Shown: positions 16,610 to 26,229, counted from the stretch's first letter. The stretch: DNA of 64,000 bases from Sporosarcina cyprini (GCF_022048975.1 NZ_JAKMHX010000019.1:1-64000), one strand, 5' to 3'. Translations and numbers: made by a program. Notes: generated from the letters alone by a model not told the origin.

Positions 16610-17901
16610 GACAATTCACGTTTGAGCTTAAAAAGCTGATGAAGAAAAAGTCGATTTGGATAGCGACATCCTTGTCGTTGCTCTCGATTCTCACTTTTTC
16701 GTATTATCATTTCTCGGTAGCTGATAGTATGCGCGCGGGGAATATAAAGAAAAAGGAAACTACGATTAGCCAATATCATTTGTATATAGAGGATGCGGAA
16801 GCTGAAAAAGCCGCTGCTGAAAAACAGGGCGATGAAGAGGCGGCAGCTGCTTTGGAAGGCCATATAGAAAGGTTCAAACAATCTATCGAAAATCAGGAAC
16901 GTTTTATTGTTGATTATACAAACAGGAATTGGGAACCAATTCTTGCTGAAGTGATCGTCGATTTAGATGTCTTTCTTACCGACAGGGGGAGTCTCGGTGT
17001 CGAGGATCAGCTCGTTCAGTCATTCACATTGCGGGCGACAATGGAGGAGCTGCAATGGCTGGAGAAAAATAGAGTTGATCCAGTTGTACAAACAACATCA
17101 TTCTTTTTACTGCATCCAACCATTTACGATCAATTCACCGGAAGAGCACAAACTGCGTGGGAACAGCTAACGGCTCGTTATGGTGACACCGGGTTTACCT
17201 ATTTTTATAGCCTGGTCCCGAAGTTCCTCATACCTATCATCATATTGTTCGGCTGTTTCCTTTTTGCAAACAGCGTCTCATCAGAAAATGGCAAGAAGAA
17301 AAGGAGCATGCAGCTTCACTTCGTCCAGCCGGTGCCAAGGACCACCATTTTTCTAACGAAATACTTTAGCGGTTTGATAATAACAATCGCTTTTGTTGGC
17401 ATGATGCTTGGCGCTATCATTCTAAGTGGTGAGTTTGGCAATGGAATAGGCAGCGCAAAGTATCCTGTTCTCATTTATGAAGGAGGAGAGCCTAACCCGT
17501 ACGGCAGTGAATATAACGCACTCAATCCGGATAAAGATCAGTTTCACTTCATCCCGGTCAGCAAATATGTAAAGGAAGTCCTCTTATTGGGCGTTATTCT
17601 GACATTCGTCGTCTACTCCCTGTACTTCCTACTTGCGCTCGCTATCCGTAACCCAATCATTACAGCCCTTGTGACAGGGGCTATCCTATTTGGTGGTATG
17701 AAAGTAATCCCTACAGTCGCTTATAATCCATTTACGTATGTGGACATGCACCGTGTGCTGAATGGTGAGCTTGCTGCAATTGCTTTCAATCCCGACATTA
17801 GTTTGCAAAGTGGTGCGGTAGCATTAGGCATCTTGGGCTGCTTCTTGTTCCTGATGGGTCTCCTTGGATTTTATGCTAAGAGCAAAAGAGTAGCCGCGTA
17901 A
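16606..17901 (+). CDS. ABC-2 exporter permease, second half (module B)
   Basis: A 431-residue membrane protein with one N-terminal helix, an external stretch of about 150 residues rich in Glu and Ala (EDAEAEKAAAEKQGDEEAAA), and about six helices. It corresponds to the second half of the module C permease: RSMQLHFVQPVPRTTIFL here versus RPTLHLLETMPVRRRSLFL there, and KYPVLIYEGG versus MYPVLRYHSN. The start overlaps the preceding stop. A terminator follows at 17904. Confidence 0.82.
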   Translation: MRQFTFELKKLMKKKSIWIATSLSLLSILTFSYYHFSVADSMRAGNIKKKETTISQYHLYIEDAEAEKAAAEKQGDEEAAAALEGHIERFKQSIENQERFIVDYTNRNWEPILAEVIVDLDVFLTDRGSLGVEDQLVQSFTLRATMEELQWLEKNRVDPVVQTTSFFLLHPTIYDQFTGRAQTAWEQLTARYGDTGFTYFYSLVPKFLIPIIILFGCFLFANSVSSENGKKKRSMQLHFVQPVPRTTIFLTKYFSGLIITIAFVGMMLGAIILSGEFGNGIGSAKYPVLIYEGGEPNPYGSEYNALNPDKDQFHFIPVSKYVKEVLLLGVILTFVVYSLYFLLALAIRNPIITALVTGAILFGGMKVIPTVAYNPFTYVDMHRVLNGELAAIAFNPDISLQSGAVALGILGCFLFLMGLLGFYAKSKRVAA

Positions 17902-17903
17902 TG

Positions 17904-17937
17904 AAAAGGCAGCTTCCTGTAGAGGGGCTGCCTTTTT
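17904..17937. terminator. Terminator between module B and the HTH-TPR repressor gene
   Basis: AAAAGGCAGC (17904-17913) pairs with GCTGCCTTTT (17927-17936) followed by T; usable in both directions. Confidence 0.8.
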
Positions 17938-17961
17938 GTGCAAACAATATACTGGAAGCTA

Positions 17962-19182
17962 TCACTTCTGACAAATTGACTCGTATGTCTCCATAATAAA
18001 GTCCTTATAACGAGTGTGCGGCATGCTTGAAATATTCTCAACCGCTATTGAAATCAATCGTTTCGCATCCGTTTCATTCCCAAGGGCGACATGACATAGC
18101 GCCGCATATGCATCCTTCTCGTATAGGATAGACAAGTCGAAAGGATGATGTGCATAATCAGGGATGCTCACTCTATTTAAACAAGCGAGAGCCTCTTCGT
18201 ATCTTCCAAGTCCATACAGCGCTTTTCCTTTCTCCTCCATGAAAGAATAGGTCGTATGCCGCTCGTCGACGCCATACTCGGCTTGGTGTGCTTGGACAAG
18301 CTCCAGCGCTTTTGCATATGCTTTTTTGTAAGAAGTTAAGTAGTGGATAGTAATGTAATTGATAAAAGGGATTGCGTCTCGATCATCAGCAAGTTCCCCG
18401 TACAAAAGAATTTTCTCCTCATAATACTCCATGGAGGCTTTCTCCTCTTTCATTAGCGCATTGAAGATCGCCAGCTGATACAGGTGGGGAAGGCGATAGA
18501 AGATCTGCAGTCCTCTTGAAAATTCAATCCCTTCGTTCATGGCCCGCATTGCTTCCTCGGCGTTCCCGACAGCGAATTGAAGAAGTGCCTCTACATAATC
18601 AAAATCCAGGCGGGTAAGGGGCTCCGCAAGACCATTCCGCTCTTCCATTTTCAATCGTTCGTCCAATAACTTTGCTAAGGCCATCTCGTATTTATGTTCC
18701 CTAAACGTCACCATCGCCTGGAAAATGCCGATGGCTGCCAGGCGGCTTGTTAGATTCAGTTGATCATACAGGTTAGCAGCCTTCTCCATCCATGCTTTCC
18801 AGCCGTCCTTCTTTTCGTAATAAAGGGATTGGCTATAGATCTCCAACAGTCTTGAGGCTTCGTATCCATTATGTAATCTGTCTACATACGGTTCGACCAA
18901 ACCGATAATTTGCCAGTGTTTATCTTCCTCCGTACTATGGAGAAGTTTCTCTACTCTCTTCACTACATCCCGCAATTCCTGCGTACTCACTTCTTCCAAT
19001 AGCTCGGACACTTCCACACCAAGCCGCCCTGCGATATATGAAAGGCTTTCCATCGAGGGCTTTGCCTTATTGTTCTCAATATAGCTGAGCATTGCCTTTG
19101 TCAATTTATCTCCAGCCAACGCCTCCAATGTCAATTTCCGCTGTTTTCGCAGCGACCGGATTCGATCACCTAAAGTACTCAA
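17962..19182 (-). CDS. XRE HTH-TPR regulator, likely repressor of itself and the MFS gene
   Basis: A 406-residue protein with an N-terminal XRE helix-turn-helix (about 5-62, TLEALAGDKLTKAMLSYIEN) and TPR-like helices to the end (for example KGKALYGLGRYEEALACLNR). TTG start at 19182 preceded by GGAG 8 bases away. Unlike the regulators at 9125 and 61196 it has no small pro-peptide gene after it and lacks the GICSxSHLS motif. It is divergent from an MFS exporter. Two copies of GTTAAAT-N3-ATTTAAC lie in the shared promoter region; one covers its own TATAAT. Probably senses a compound or peptide carried by the transporter. Confidence 0.82.
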   Translation of the reverse strand: MSTLGDRIRSLRKQRKLTLEALAGDKLTKAMLSYIENNKAKPSMESLSYIAGRLGVEVSELLEEVSTQELRDVVKRVEKLLHSTEEDKHWQIIGLVEPYVDRLHNGYEASRLLEIYSQSLYYEKKDGWKAWMEKAANLYDQLNLTSRLAAIGIFQAMVTFREHKYEMALAKLLDERLKMEERNGLAEPLTRLDFDYVEALLQFAVGNAEEAMRAMNEGIEFSRGLQIFYRLPHLYQLAIFNALMKEEKASMEYYEEKILLYGELADDRDAIPFINYITIHYLTSYKKAYAKALELVQAHQAEYGVDERHTTYSFMEEKGKALYGLGRYEEALACLNRVSIPDYAHHPFDLSILYEKDAYAALCHVALGNETDAKRLISIAVENISSMPHTRYKDFIMETYESICQK

Positions 19183-19211
19183 AGTTAATTCTCCTCTCCT
19201 CCGTCTATATA

Positions 19212-19228
19212 GTTAAATTATATTTAAC
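19212..19228. promoter_or_regulatory. Operator 1 (GTTAAAT-N3-ATTTAAC)
   Basis: A 17-bp palindrome with perfect 7-base arms. On the minus strand its centre reads TATAAT, the likely -10 of the HTH-TPR gene, so binding would block that promoter. An identical-arm copy lies 55 bp away. Confidence 0.75.
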
Positions 19229-19234
19229 TTTCGC

Positions 19235-19263
19235 TTGTAATGGAAGAGGGAACATGCTATTCT
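19235..19263 (+). promoter_or_regulatory. Promoter of the MFS gene
   Basis: TTGTAA (19235-19240), 17-base spacer, TATTCT (19258-19263). The predicted transcript start near 19270 falls in operator 2. Confidence 0.55.
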
Positions 19264-19266
19264 TTT

Positions 19267-19283
19267 GTTAAATTAAATTTAAC
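19267..19283. promoter_or_regulatory. Operator 2 (GTTAAAT-N3-ATTTAAC)
   Basis: Second 17-bp palindrome with the same arms and spacer length as operator 1. It sits across the expected transcript start of the MFS gene, a classic repressor position. Confidence 0.75.
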
Positions 19284-19367
19284 TTTTGAAAGGAGGGTAT
19301 TTCGTTGTCTGGTTAATTAATTTGAAATAATGGGGGCTTGAAAATTCAAAAGGGGGGGCTTGGGGAA

Positions 19368-20612
19368 ATGAGGAAGAACTATTTTATTTATATACTGAGC
19401 ACAGTTGTCGTTTCGTTGGGGGGATCAGTGTACACGTTTGCGATTTCATATTTCATTTTGCAGGAAACGGGGTCAGCACTTTATTTTTCAATTAACACTG
19501 CCATTTTAAGTATTGGCGCGATACTTGCTTTGCCTCTATCGGGCGTACTCGTCGACAGTAAAGACCGGAAAACGATTGTCATTACCTTTGAGGCGCTTTC
19601 CGCTCTAACCCTGTTGTTCTTGTCCGTTTATATTGGTGTGTTCGGTTTCCATATTTATGTGCTCTTTCTCATCACGGCTATTCGATCGATTATCACCCCG
19701 GTTATCGGAAATGCGTTCGACGCAAGCTTGACCCAGCTTTTTGATAAGGAAAACATCCAAAAGACGTTAGGAAAAATTGGGACTTACAGAACGACGATTG
19801 GACTGCTGGGACCGATTTTGGCAGGAGTCATCTACGGCTTTCTGTCCTTGCAAGAGATGATTGTCATATTTTTAATCATGCAGCTAATCTCTTTGTTTTC
19901 GAATGTCTTTTTGAAATTTGATAAACAAACATATGAAGTCGAACAAGAAGGGGCAGCAAATTGGTTCAAGCGTTTTGGAAATAGAATCACGTTTGGCTAT
20001 CACTACATTAAGAAAGCAGAGGTTCTGAAAAAAATAGTGATCTTATCAGTAATTATCAACTTTGTCGGTGTCGCCAGTTTTAGTGTATTGCCAGAAACCA
20101 TTATGATTAAAGAGCTGAAATTTACCCCTTATCAGGTTGGAATTGTAGGTGCCATTTTTGGATTCGGCGCGTTAACCGGGAGCCTTCTCTTATCGAAAGT
20201 GAAAATTCATAATCCGCTTAACGTGATCAAATATGCTTTCCTCATCGTAGCGATCTTTTTACTCTCCTTTACACTTCCAGTTTATTATGAGATCAAGACG
20301 GCCTTGGCAATGGTATATACGGCATTTGTGGGGTTCATGATGGCAGGGGTCTTTCAATTTATCTCCATTCCTTTGTCGTCCTACATGCAAAAGACCGTTC
20401 CGGATGAATATAAAGGCAGGGTTTTTTCCATGAATAGCGCCTTATCCATGGTTCTCATTCCGATAGGCACGATTCTTTATGGACTTTTATATGAAAAAGG
20501 TGTCTATTTCCCTGTGAATTTATTTTCCGCTATCGTCATTTTAGTGACTGTAGTTGTTACGTTAAGCAAGCCTGTTATCGAGAGGAGTATGAAGGAATAT
20601 CAAGAAAGTTGA
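19368..20612 (+). CDS. MFS efflux transporter
   Basis: A 414-residue major facilitator protein with about 12 membrane helices. The loop between helices 2 and 3 has the MFS-type signature GVLVDSKDRKT. The second half has FGFGALTGSLLLSK and VPDEYKGRVFSMNSALSMVLIPIG, typical of the macrolide/enterobactin exporter-like (MFS_3) group. ATG 19368 is preferred, with GGGG runs before it; a TTG at 19338 is possible. Expression is likely controlled by the divergent HTH-TPR protein through two operators. Probable role: drug or metabolite efflux. Confidence 0.85.
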   Translation: MRKNYFIYILSTVVVSLGGSVYTFAISYFILQETGSALYFSINTAILSIGAILALPLSGVLVDSKDRKTIVITFEALSALTLLFLSVYIGVFGFHIYVLFLITAIRSIITPVIGNAFDASLTQLFDKENIQKTLGKIGTYRTTIGLLGPILAGVIYGFLSLQEMIVIFLIMQLISLFSNVFLKFDKQTYEVEQEGAANWFKRFGNRITFGYHYIKKAEVLKKIVILSVIINFVGVASFSVLPETIMIKELKFTPYQVGIVGAIFGFGALTGSLLLSKVKIHNPLNVIKYAFLIVAIFLLSFTLPVYYEIKTALAMVYTAFVGFMMAGVFQFISIPLSSYMQKTVPDEYKGRVFSMNSALSMVLIPIGTILYGLLYEKGVYFPVNLFSAIVILVTVVVTLSKPVIERSMKEYQES

Positions 20613-20761
20613 TAAGCTGTCATTGGAGTCAAACTCGTATCCGTCGAGTCTGTCTCTTTTTATTTATGGTCAATGTAATCAAGAGAGGGAACCCTCGGAA
20701 TCTTATTTTCTTGTATACTCAAAGGAAGAGAATTCAGAAAACCGTATCATTGGAGGTCACC

Positions 20762-21688
20762 ATGTTTATCGGAACTATTTTTATTCAAGTGATTGTGCCC
20801 ATTTTACTTCTTGTTGTAATTGGCGCAGGTTTACAACGGAAGTTTTCATTCAACTTACGCGGCATTTCTAATTTGATAACATACTGTTTAATGCCGGCTG
20901 CTGTTTTTATTAACTTGTATGAGACAGAGATTGATGGCCAAGTACTGCTTGAAATTATCGGTTACCTTGTGGTGTTTAGCGTGTTGCTCATTTTGGTTAC
21001 TGGCTTCCTGAGCAAGATATTGCGATTAGAAAAAGGAGAAGCGGCCATTTTTAAAAACAGCATTTCGTTAATTAACTCAGGAAATTATGGAATACCAGTC
21101 AGCCAGCTACTCTTTCAAGCGACCCCTCTTGGCATATCCATTCAAATTATCGTCATGGTGTTCCAAAATATTTTAACGTATACATATGGTCTCTATAATT
21201 TGATCGCTGCAACGAAATCGGGATGGGAAATTATCAAGTCTTTATTGAAAATGCCGGTCCTTCACGCAATGCTTCTCGGCGGGTTGCTGAATGGGCTGCA
21301 TGTACCCATTCCAGGTTTTCTTTGGACTCCAATCTCTCATCTGTCAGATGCGTTTTTGGCGATTGCTCTCATTTTGTTGGGAGCCCAGTTGGCACAGATT
21401 CAAATCCGCACAATATTTAATCGGACCATTATCGTTAGCAGTATTGGGAGGCTGGTCATTGGGCCGGCTGTTTCATTGTTGCTGATTTTTCTCATCGGAT
21501 TGGATGGCATTGTAGCCCAATCCCTTTTTATAGCAAGTTCATTCCCTACATCCCGTAATAGCTCGAGCCTTGCATTGGAATATGATGTATGTCCGGATTT
21601 AGCTGCACAGACTGTTCTTTTTTCAACTATATTAAGTGGGATTACGGTTACTTTTATAGTGTATATATCAACGATTTTATTTGTGTAA
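20762..21688 (+). CDS. AEC-family (auxin efflux carrier-like) permease
   Basis: A 308-residue membrane protein with about ten helices in two inverted halves. Recognisable family features are the N-terminal IVPILLLVVIGAGLQRKF, the NSGNYGIP motif in helix 4-5, and the C-terminal SSFPTSRNSSSLALEYD stretch. Bacterial members often carry malate or other organic acids. ATG 20762 has GGAGGT 5 bases before it; frames starting near 20609 lack a site. It is 149 bases after the MFS stop, so it may have its own promoter. Confidence 0.85.
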   Translation: MFIGTIFIQVIVPILLLVVIGAGLQRKFSFNLRGISNLITYCLMPAAVFINLYETEIDGQVLLEIIGYLVVFSVLLILVTGFLSKILRLEKGEAAIFKNSISLINSGNYGIPVSQLLFQATPLGISIQIIVMVFQNILTYTYGLYNLIAATKSGWEIIKSLLKMPVLHAMLLGGLLNGLHVPIPGFLWTPISHLSDAFLAIALILLGAQLAQIQIRTIFNRTIIVSSIGRLVIGPAVSLLLIFLIGLDGIVAQSLFIASSFPTSRNSSSLALEYDVCPDLAAQTVLFSTILSGITVTFIVYISTILFV

Positions 21689-21791
21689 TCTAACTAATAC
21701 TTCTTTTAAATGATGAATTATCTAAAAATTCCACCCGTTAACTTCAAAATTATGGTAGGATGGTAGTAACTGATTTGTAAGGGGGATGGAA

Positions 21792-22691
21792 ATGATTTTA
21801 TCAGTAAAAGATGTGTACAAATCATACGGCAAGGAACAGGTGTTAAAGGGGATCACTTTTGAACTTGCAGAGCCTCAAATTATCGCGCTCGTCGGACCGA
21901 ATGGGTCGGGGAAATCGACGTTGCTCAATATTATTACAAACTTATTGCCGGCAGACAAAGGGGAAGTGACTGTCTTAGGAAAGAACAACCGGGATCCAAA
22001 CATCTTCCGTGAGATTTCCTTTATGCAGGACAATACAGTGCTGTATGACTATTTGACGGGTTACGATCATCTGCAGTTCATTTGCGATGTGCAGGGACTT
22101 AAAAAGAAACAGCTGCTCAAAACCGCAGAACGGATTGGCATCACAAGTTATTTAAATAAGAAAGTGAAGAACTATTCGCTTGGGATGAAGCAGCATCTTT
22201 TGCTGGCAATGGCTGTTGTCAATCAACCGAAATTGATGATTCTCGATGAACCGTTGAATGGCCTGGATCCGACGAGTGCCATCAGAGTCCGGGAGTTGTT
22301 GCTGGCGTTGCGTGAGGAGGGAACGACGATTCTATTATCCTCGCATAACTTGGCGGAAATCGATCGAGTAACTTCATCCATTTTGTTCTTGAAGAAGGGG
22401 AATTTGATTCAAGAAGATATGTCCGCCTTTGAACAGATCCGCTATCAGATCCAGGTCGATAAGCCGGAAGAGGCGGAACGAGCGTTGCTGGCAGCAGCTA
22501 TTCCTTTTGAAAACATCAGTGGGAGGTTGCATGTCTATCAAGCTGATGCTGAACTAGATCGGGTGTTGCGCTTATTCGGGTTCCAAGGTGTCACGATAGT
22601 CGATATCGACAAGAAAGTGTTCGGTTCCGAGGAACGATACCGGAAAATCTTCACGGAAGAGACGAAGGCCAATGAGCTTGTTGAAGTTTGA
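21792..22691 (+). CDS. ABC exporter ATP-binding protein (module C)
   Basis: A 299-residue ATPase, close paralogue of the module B ATPase. Walker [14 protein letters not shown], signature YSLGMKQHLLLAMAV, Walker B LMILDEPLNGLDPTSA, switch His in SSHNLAEID. ATG 21792 is chosen over ATG 21786 because the GGGGG site abuts the latter; it also matches the start of the module B protein. Its 3' end overlaps the permease gene by 20 bases, so the two are translated together. Confidence 0.9.
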   Translation: MILSVKDVYKSYGKEQVLKGITFELAEPQIIALVGPNGSGKSTLLNIITNLLPADKGEVTVLGKNNRDPNIFREISFMQDNTVLYDYLTGYDHLQFICDVQGLKKKQLLKTAERIGITSYLNKKVKNYSLGMKQHLLLAMAVVNQPKLMILDEPLNGLDPTSAIRVRELLLALREEGTTILLSSHNLAEIDRVTSSILFLKKGNLIQEDMSAFEQIRYQIQVDKPEEAERALLAAAIPFENISGRLHVYQADAELDRVLRLFGFQGVTIVDIDKKVFGSEERYRKIFTEETKANELVEV

Positions 22692-25221
22692 GCTGAAGAA
22701 GATTTGGCGGCAGAAGAAGCTTATTTGGTTGCTGTTAGTCGTTTTGTTGTGTGCTGGGTGGGTCTTTTATCAAAACTTGTTAGAGCAGGATTTAATGGTC
22801 AGAGAAGCGGAAGAAAAAATTTTTCCGATTGTCATGGAGACCGATCAATTATATGCAAAGTTGAGACCGCTTGACCGGGAGAACAGCTTGACGGAAGAAC
22901 AAAGGGATCAGTTTACTAGTTTGAACAATATGGCGAATGCTATCTTTCATTGGAAAAGCGCGCTTTATGAAAAGCGCTGGGGAGATATTCCTGAGCAGGA
23001 GAAGGAGTTTCTGGCGAATTTAGAGACATTCGAGGGGGCTGGCGGCTCCTTTAGTAAGTTGCAAGGTCTGGAACGAGAGAAGGCTATCATGAAAAATGAA
23101 TATCTGATTGAGCATCAATTGCCGTATGCTAACGAAACATACCCAATTTCTCCGCTCCTGCAACTAAATAAACTGGCAACGCTATTGCTAGGACCTGCCG
23201 GGCTGTTGCTGCTTCTACTCTTGTTCGGAAGCGCTTACACGATTGAAAAAGAGCAACAGACTGTACTCACGGTACGAACGCAGCCGGTATTGAGAAGATC
23301 ATTCCTTTTTTCCAAGTATGCCGGTCTCCTATGGGTCACATTTCTTTACGTGGTGATTGTATTCCTAATAGGGTGGACAGTTCCGTCATTGTTTGCTGAC
23401 TCATTCAATGATTGGAATTATCCCGTATTCCTGGAAACAGGCGACGCCTTCACCATAATCCCAGCATGGCAATATGCGGGGAGTCTCGCATTGTTGTTCA
23501 TCGGGGCAAGTGCTTTTCTTTTCGCGTTCTTGCTCATAATGGGCACGCAGCTGAGAAGTTCATTTTCAACTGTGATGTTAACCGGCTTCTTAACGATGCT
23601 TGGTGTTGTATTGACAGAAACTGTGAACATGCTCCAAGTACCTTGGAACCCGTTTCAGTTATTTCGCGGCAACCGTTTTTTACCTGAGTATCCTGACCAT
23701 CCATTGTGGATCTATGCTATATCTGCATTGCTTTGGTGCGCTTTGCTCATTTCAATTGCCATTTTCCTCCGGGAGGGAACACGAGGATTGTTTAAAGCGG
23801 CGGAAGAACTAAAGCCTTTCAGGAAAGGAAGGCCGCATCATCTCCTTTCTGCTCTGACAATGAGTGCGTTTGAATGGCGGAAATCCAAACGCAGAGGTTT
23901 GCTGGGCCAGATAATGGTTGTGCTCGCCATAGCGGTTGTCGCCGGCTATGTATTCCTTGCAGAGCAGGTGAAGGAGAAGGAGAGCGAAACGATTAGCAAG
24001 ATCGCTAACACTCCGCTTCAAACTGAAAACGAACTGATACCATTTTTCGAGGAGAGGATTAGGGAGACAGAGAAGTCAATTGAGGAAGCGAATCAAAATG
24101 GAGAGAACGGCGAGCTCATCTATGGACATAATATCGATTTATACAATGATATGATTGCAGAGGCGCGTGAAAAAGCGGCGCTTGCAGCCACGGCAGCTGC
24201 CGCTTATAAGGAAGAAAAGTGGGCGCCGATGTATGACTATCAGCTATTCGAGGATCAACGAAGGCTGGAGATGGTGGCAGAATCTAAGAAAGGCGTCCAA
24301 ATTCCCGAGACCTTTTTCGGTTACGAAGCGGCTATCCTTCAAAAGGAATGGATGAAGGAACACAACATCAAGCCGGTTTTTCCGAGTTCGTACATTACGA
24401 ACATCCATGAACAATGGAAGCCAGAGGACCGAAAAGCGAAGGAATGGAGTAGAAAGTTGTACCGCAATATGGATCACAGCGGCTTATTCTCGCTTTACAT
24501 GGTGTTCCGGGATTATCTGTTTTTCATTCCAATGTGTCTTCTGATCTTACTCGTTGGCTCAGGATTCTCCGGCGAACGAGGGAAACGGCCAACACTGCAT
24601 TTGCTGGAAACAATGCCGGTCAGGCGGCGTTCCCTTTTCCTTGGGAAAACAATTCATGCCTCAGTTGTCGCTATGGGCAGCGCTATGGTCGTTTTCCTAT
24701 TCGTTGTACTCGTCGGAACGTTATTCAACCGGTTCGGTGACTGGATGTACCCAGTCCTCCGCTACCATAGTAATTACGAAAAGCAGTCGTTTGATTTCAC
24801 CGGCAACCGGGCATTCGAGGGCGGCTATACATTCATGCCGCTTGGTGAGTATTTGCTGAAGGCCTTATTGCTCTATGTATGTGCCACCCTGTTTCTCATC
24901 GCACTTGCCAATGTAATTGGTCTGGTTGCACGTCAGCCGCTTGTTGTATATGCTTTGACGGGCTTGATCAGCCTGGCTGGATACTTGGCGAGCTGGAAGC
25001 TGGGCGATTTTGCCCAATTTTCTCCGTTTTTGTACTTGAATGTACCGAAAATCGTAAACGGGGAGATCCTGACGTTATTGAATAACACGGCAATCAGTGT
25101 CAATATGGCCTGCGCGATGCTGCTTGGAGCCACAGTCATCTTGTTGGTGGTGACTTATGTGGGGATAAGCTTTGAGAAGAGGGGCTTGAAAAAGAGAAAA
25201 CACTCTGTGGCCGAAGCCTAA
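22672..25221 (+). CDS. ABC-2 exporter permease, fused form (module C)
   Basis: An 849-residue membrane protein. Residues about 1-375 match the layout of the first permease of module B, and about 390-849 match the second (MSAFEWRKSKRRGLLGQIM opens the second half with the usual FEWRK start and one helix). Each half has an external loop and about six helices. ATG 22672 lies inside the ATPase gene. It would form the complete membrane channel alone or as a dimer. The substrate is unknown; peptide or antimicrobial extrusion is usual for related exporters. Confidence 0.8.
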   Translation: MSLLKFELKKIWRQKKLIWLLLVVLLCAGWVFYQNLLEQDLMVREAEEKIFPIVMETDQLYAKLRPLDRENSLTEEQRDQFTSLNNMANAIFHWKSALYEKRWGDIPEQEKEFLANLETFEGAGGSFSKLQGLEREKAIMKNEYLIEHQLPYANETYPISPLLQLNKLATLLLGPAGLLLLLLLFGSAYTIEKEQQTVLTVRTQPVLRRSFLFSKYAGLLWVTFLYVVIVFLIGWTVPSLFADSFNDWNYPVFLETGDAFTIIPAWQYAGSLALLFIGASAFLFAFLLIMGTQLRSSFSTVMLTGFLTMLGVVLTETVNMLQVPWNPFQLFRGNRFLPEYPDHPLWIYAISALLWCALLISIAIFLREGTRGLFKAAEELKPFRKGRPHHLLSALTMSAFEWRKSKRRGLLGQIMVVLAIAVVAGYVFLAEQVKEKESETISKIANTPLQTENELIPFFEERIRETEKSIEEANQNGENGELIYGHNIDLYNDMIAEAREKAALAATAAAAYKEEKWAPMYDYQLFEDQRRLEMVAESKKGVQIPETFFGYEAAILQKEWMKEHNIKPVFPSSYITNIHEQWKPEDRKAKEWSRKLYRNMDHSGLFSLYMVFRDYLFFIPMCLLILLVGSGFSGERGKRPTLHLLETMPVRRRSLFLGKTIHASVVAMGSAMVVFLFVVLVGTLFNRFGDWMYPVLRYHSNYEKQSFDFTGNRAFEGGYTFMPLGEYLLKALLLYVCATLFLIALANVIGLVARQPLVVYALTGLISLAGYLASWKLGDFAQFSPFLYLNVPKIVNGEILTLLNNTAISVNMACAMLLGATVILLVVTYVGISFEKRGLKKRKHSVAEA

Positions 25222-25294
25222 GACATAGTGTGTAGCCTGAGCAAAGCAAGTTGATATTTTCGACAATGAATCAGAACTAACGTGCTTGGTATAT

Positions 25295-25335
25295 AAAAGG
25301 AGACGCCTCAGTTGGTAACGAGGACGTCTCTTTTT
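25295..25335. terminator. Bidirectional terminator after module C
   Basis: GGAGACGCCTC (25299-25309) pairs with GAGGACGTCTC (25320-25330) with one bulged A, flanked by A and T runs; serves module C and the convergent pseudouridine synthase. Confidence 0.82.
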
Positions 25336-25357
25336 GTCGTTATGATTGTGAAAGAAA

Positions 25358-26062
25358 TTACCGTTTTGGCTCATATTCAAGCATAGAAAACAATTCCCTA
25401 AGTTCCTTCTCCGTCAAATCGCGCCATGTTCCGACAGGCAAGTTGCCGAGATGGATGTTCATAATCCGAGTGCGTTGAAGGCGCCGCACATGATAGCCGA
25501 GTGCCGAGCACATGCGGCGGATCTGCCGGTTGAGACCTTGCGTCAAGGTAATATTGAATTTCCGCGGCCCCAGCTGTTTGACTTTACAAGGTTTTGTCGT
25601 CGTGCCGAGGATATCCACTCCCGTTTCCATCTGGCGAATGAATTCTTTTGTGATGGGACGGTCGACCGTAACGATATACTCTTTCTCGTGTCCATGCTCC
25701 TCGCGCAATATTTCATTCACGATGTCGCCGTCGTTCGTCAGGAGCAAGAGGCCGTCTGAATCTTTGTCGAGACGCCCGATATGAAAGACGCGGAGCGGGT
25801 GATTGACGAAGTCGACGACATTCCCTTCTACATGGCGTTCTGTCGTACTCGTAATGCCGACGGGTTTGTTAAGCGCGATATAGACGAGCTGCTCTTCGGT
25901 TTGGACCGGCTTCCCATCCACCTTGACATCATCCCCCGGTTCCACGCGGCTGCCGAGTTCAGCCGGTTGGCCGTTGATAGTGACACGGCCGTCTTCTATC
26001 CATTTATCCGCACCGCGTCGGGAAACGATGCCGGCTTCGCTTAAAAATTTGTTGATTCGCAT
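25358..26062 (-). CDS. rluF: 23S rRNA pseudouridine synthase, RluF type
   Basis: A 234-residue enzyme of the RsuA/RluB/RluE/RluF family. An S4 RNA-binding domain fills about residues 1-60 ([20 protein letters not shown]). The catalytic aspartate lies in [17 protein letters not shown]. The C-terminal [25 protein letters not shown] is typical for RluF, which modifies U2604 of 23S rRNA; some members also act on tRNA-Tyr. ATG 26062 is chosen because AGGTGA precedes it; a GTG at 26074 overlaps this site. It is divergent from the trp leader. Confidence 0.88.
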   Translation of the reverse strand: MRINKFLSEAGIVSRRGADKWIEDGRVTINGQPAELGSRVEPGDDVKVDGKPVQTEEQLVYIALNKPVGITSTTERHVEGNVVDFVNHPLRVFHIGRLDKDSDGLLLLTNDGDIVNEILREEHGHEKEYIVTVDRPITKEFIRQMETGVDILGTTTKPCKVKQLGPRKFNITLTQGLNRQIRRMCSALGYHVRRLQRTRIMNIHLGNLPVGTWRDLTEKELRELFSMLEYEPKR

Positions 26063-26194
26063 ATGATTTGTCACCTGATTTCGAAATTCTTTCCCTTATT
26101 GTATCGCTTCGCTCCTTTCCACGCAAAGTTGATGGAATCAATAAAAGGTCCTGTCCTTCTACTCCCTGTGCTAACATCATATATTATCAAAAGG

Positions 26195-26223
26195 TTGACA
26201 ATTGAAAGAAAGAATAGTAAAGT
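26195..26223 (+). promoter_or_regulatory. Promoter of the trp operon
   Basis: TTGACA (26195-26200), a 17-base spacer, and TAAAGT (26218-26223). Transcription would start near 26230, giving a leader of about 440 bases before trpE. Confidence 0.65.
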
Positions 26224-26229
26224 GATTAC

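Noticed and set aside
17962..19182. Third peptide-signalling cassette at the HTH-TPR repressor
   Set aside because: No small exported-peptide frame follows the gene; a terminator and exporter module B lie there instead. It looks like a ligand-responsive repressor of the MFS gene.
20634..20650. Terminator after the MFS gene (ACTCG/CGAGT)
   Set aside because: Only a 5-bp stem; the T run is several bases away. Too weak to report.
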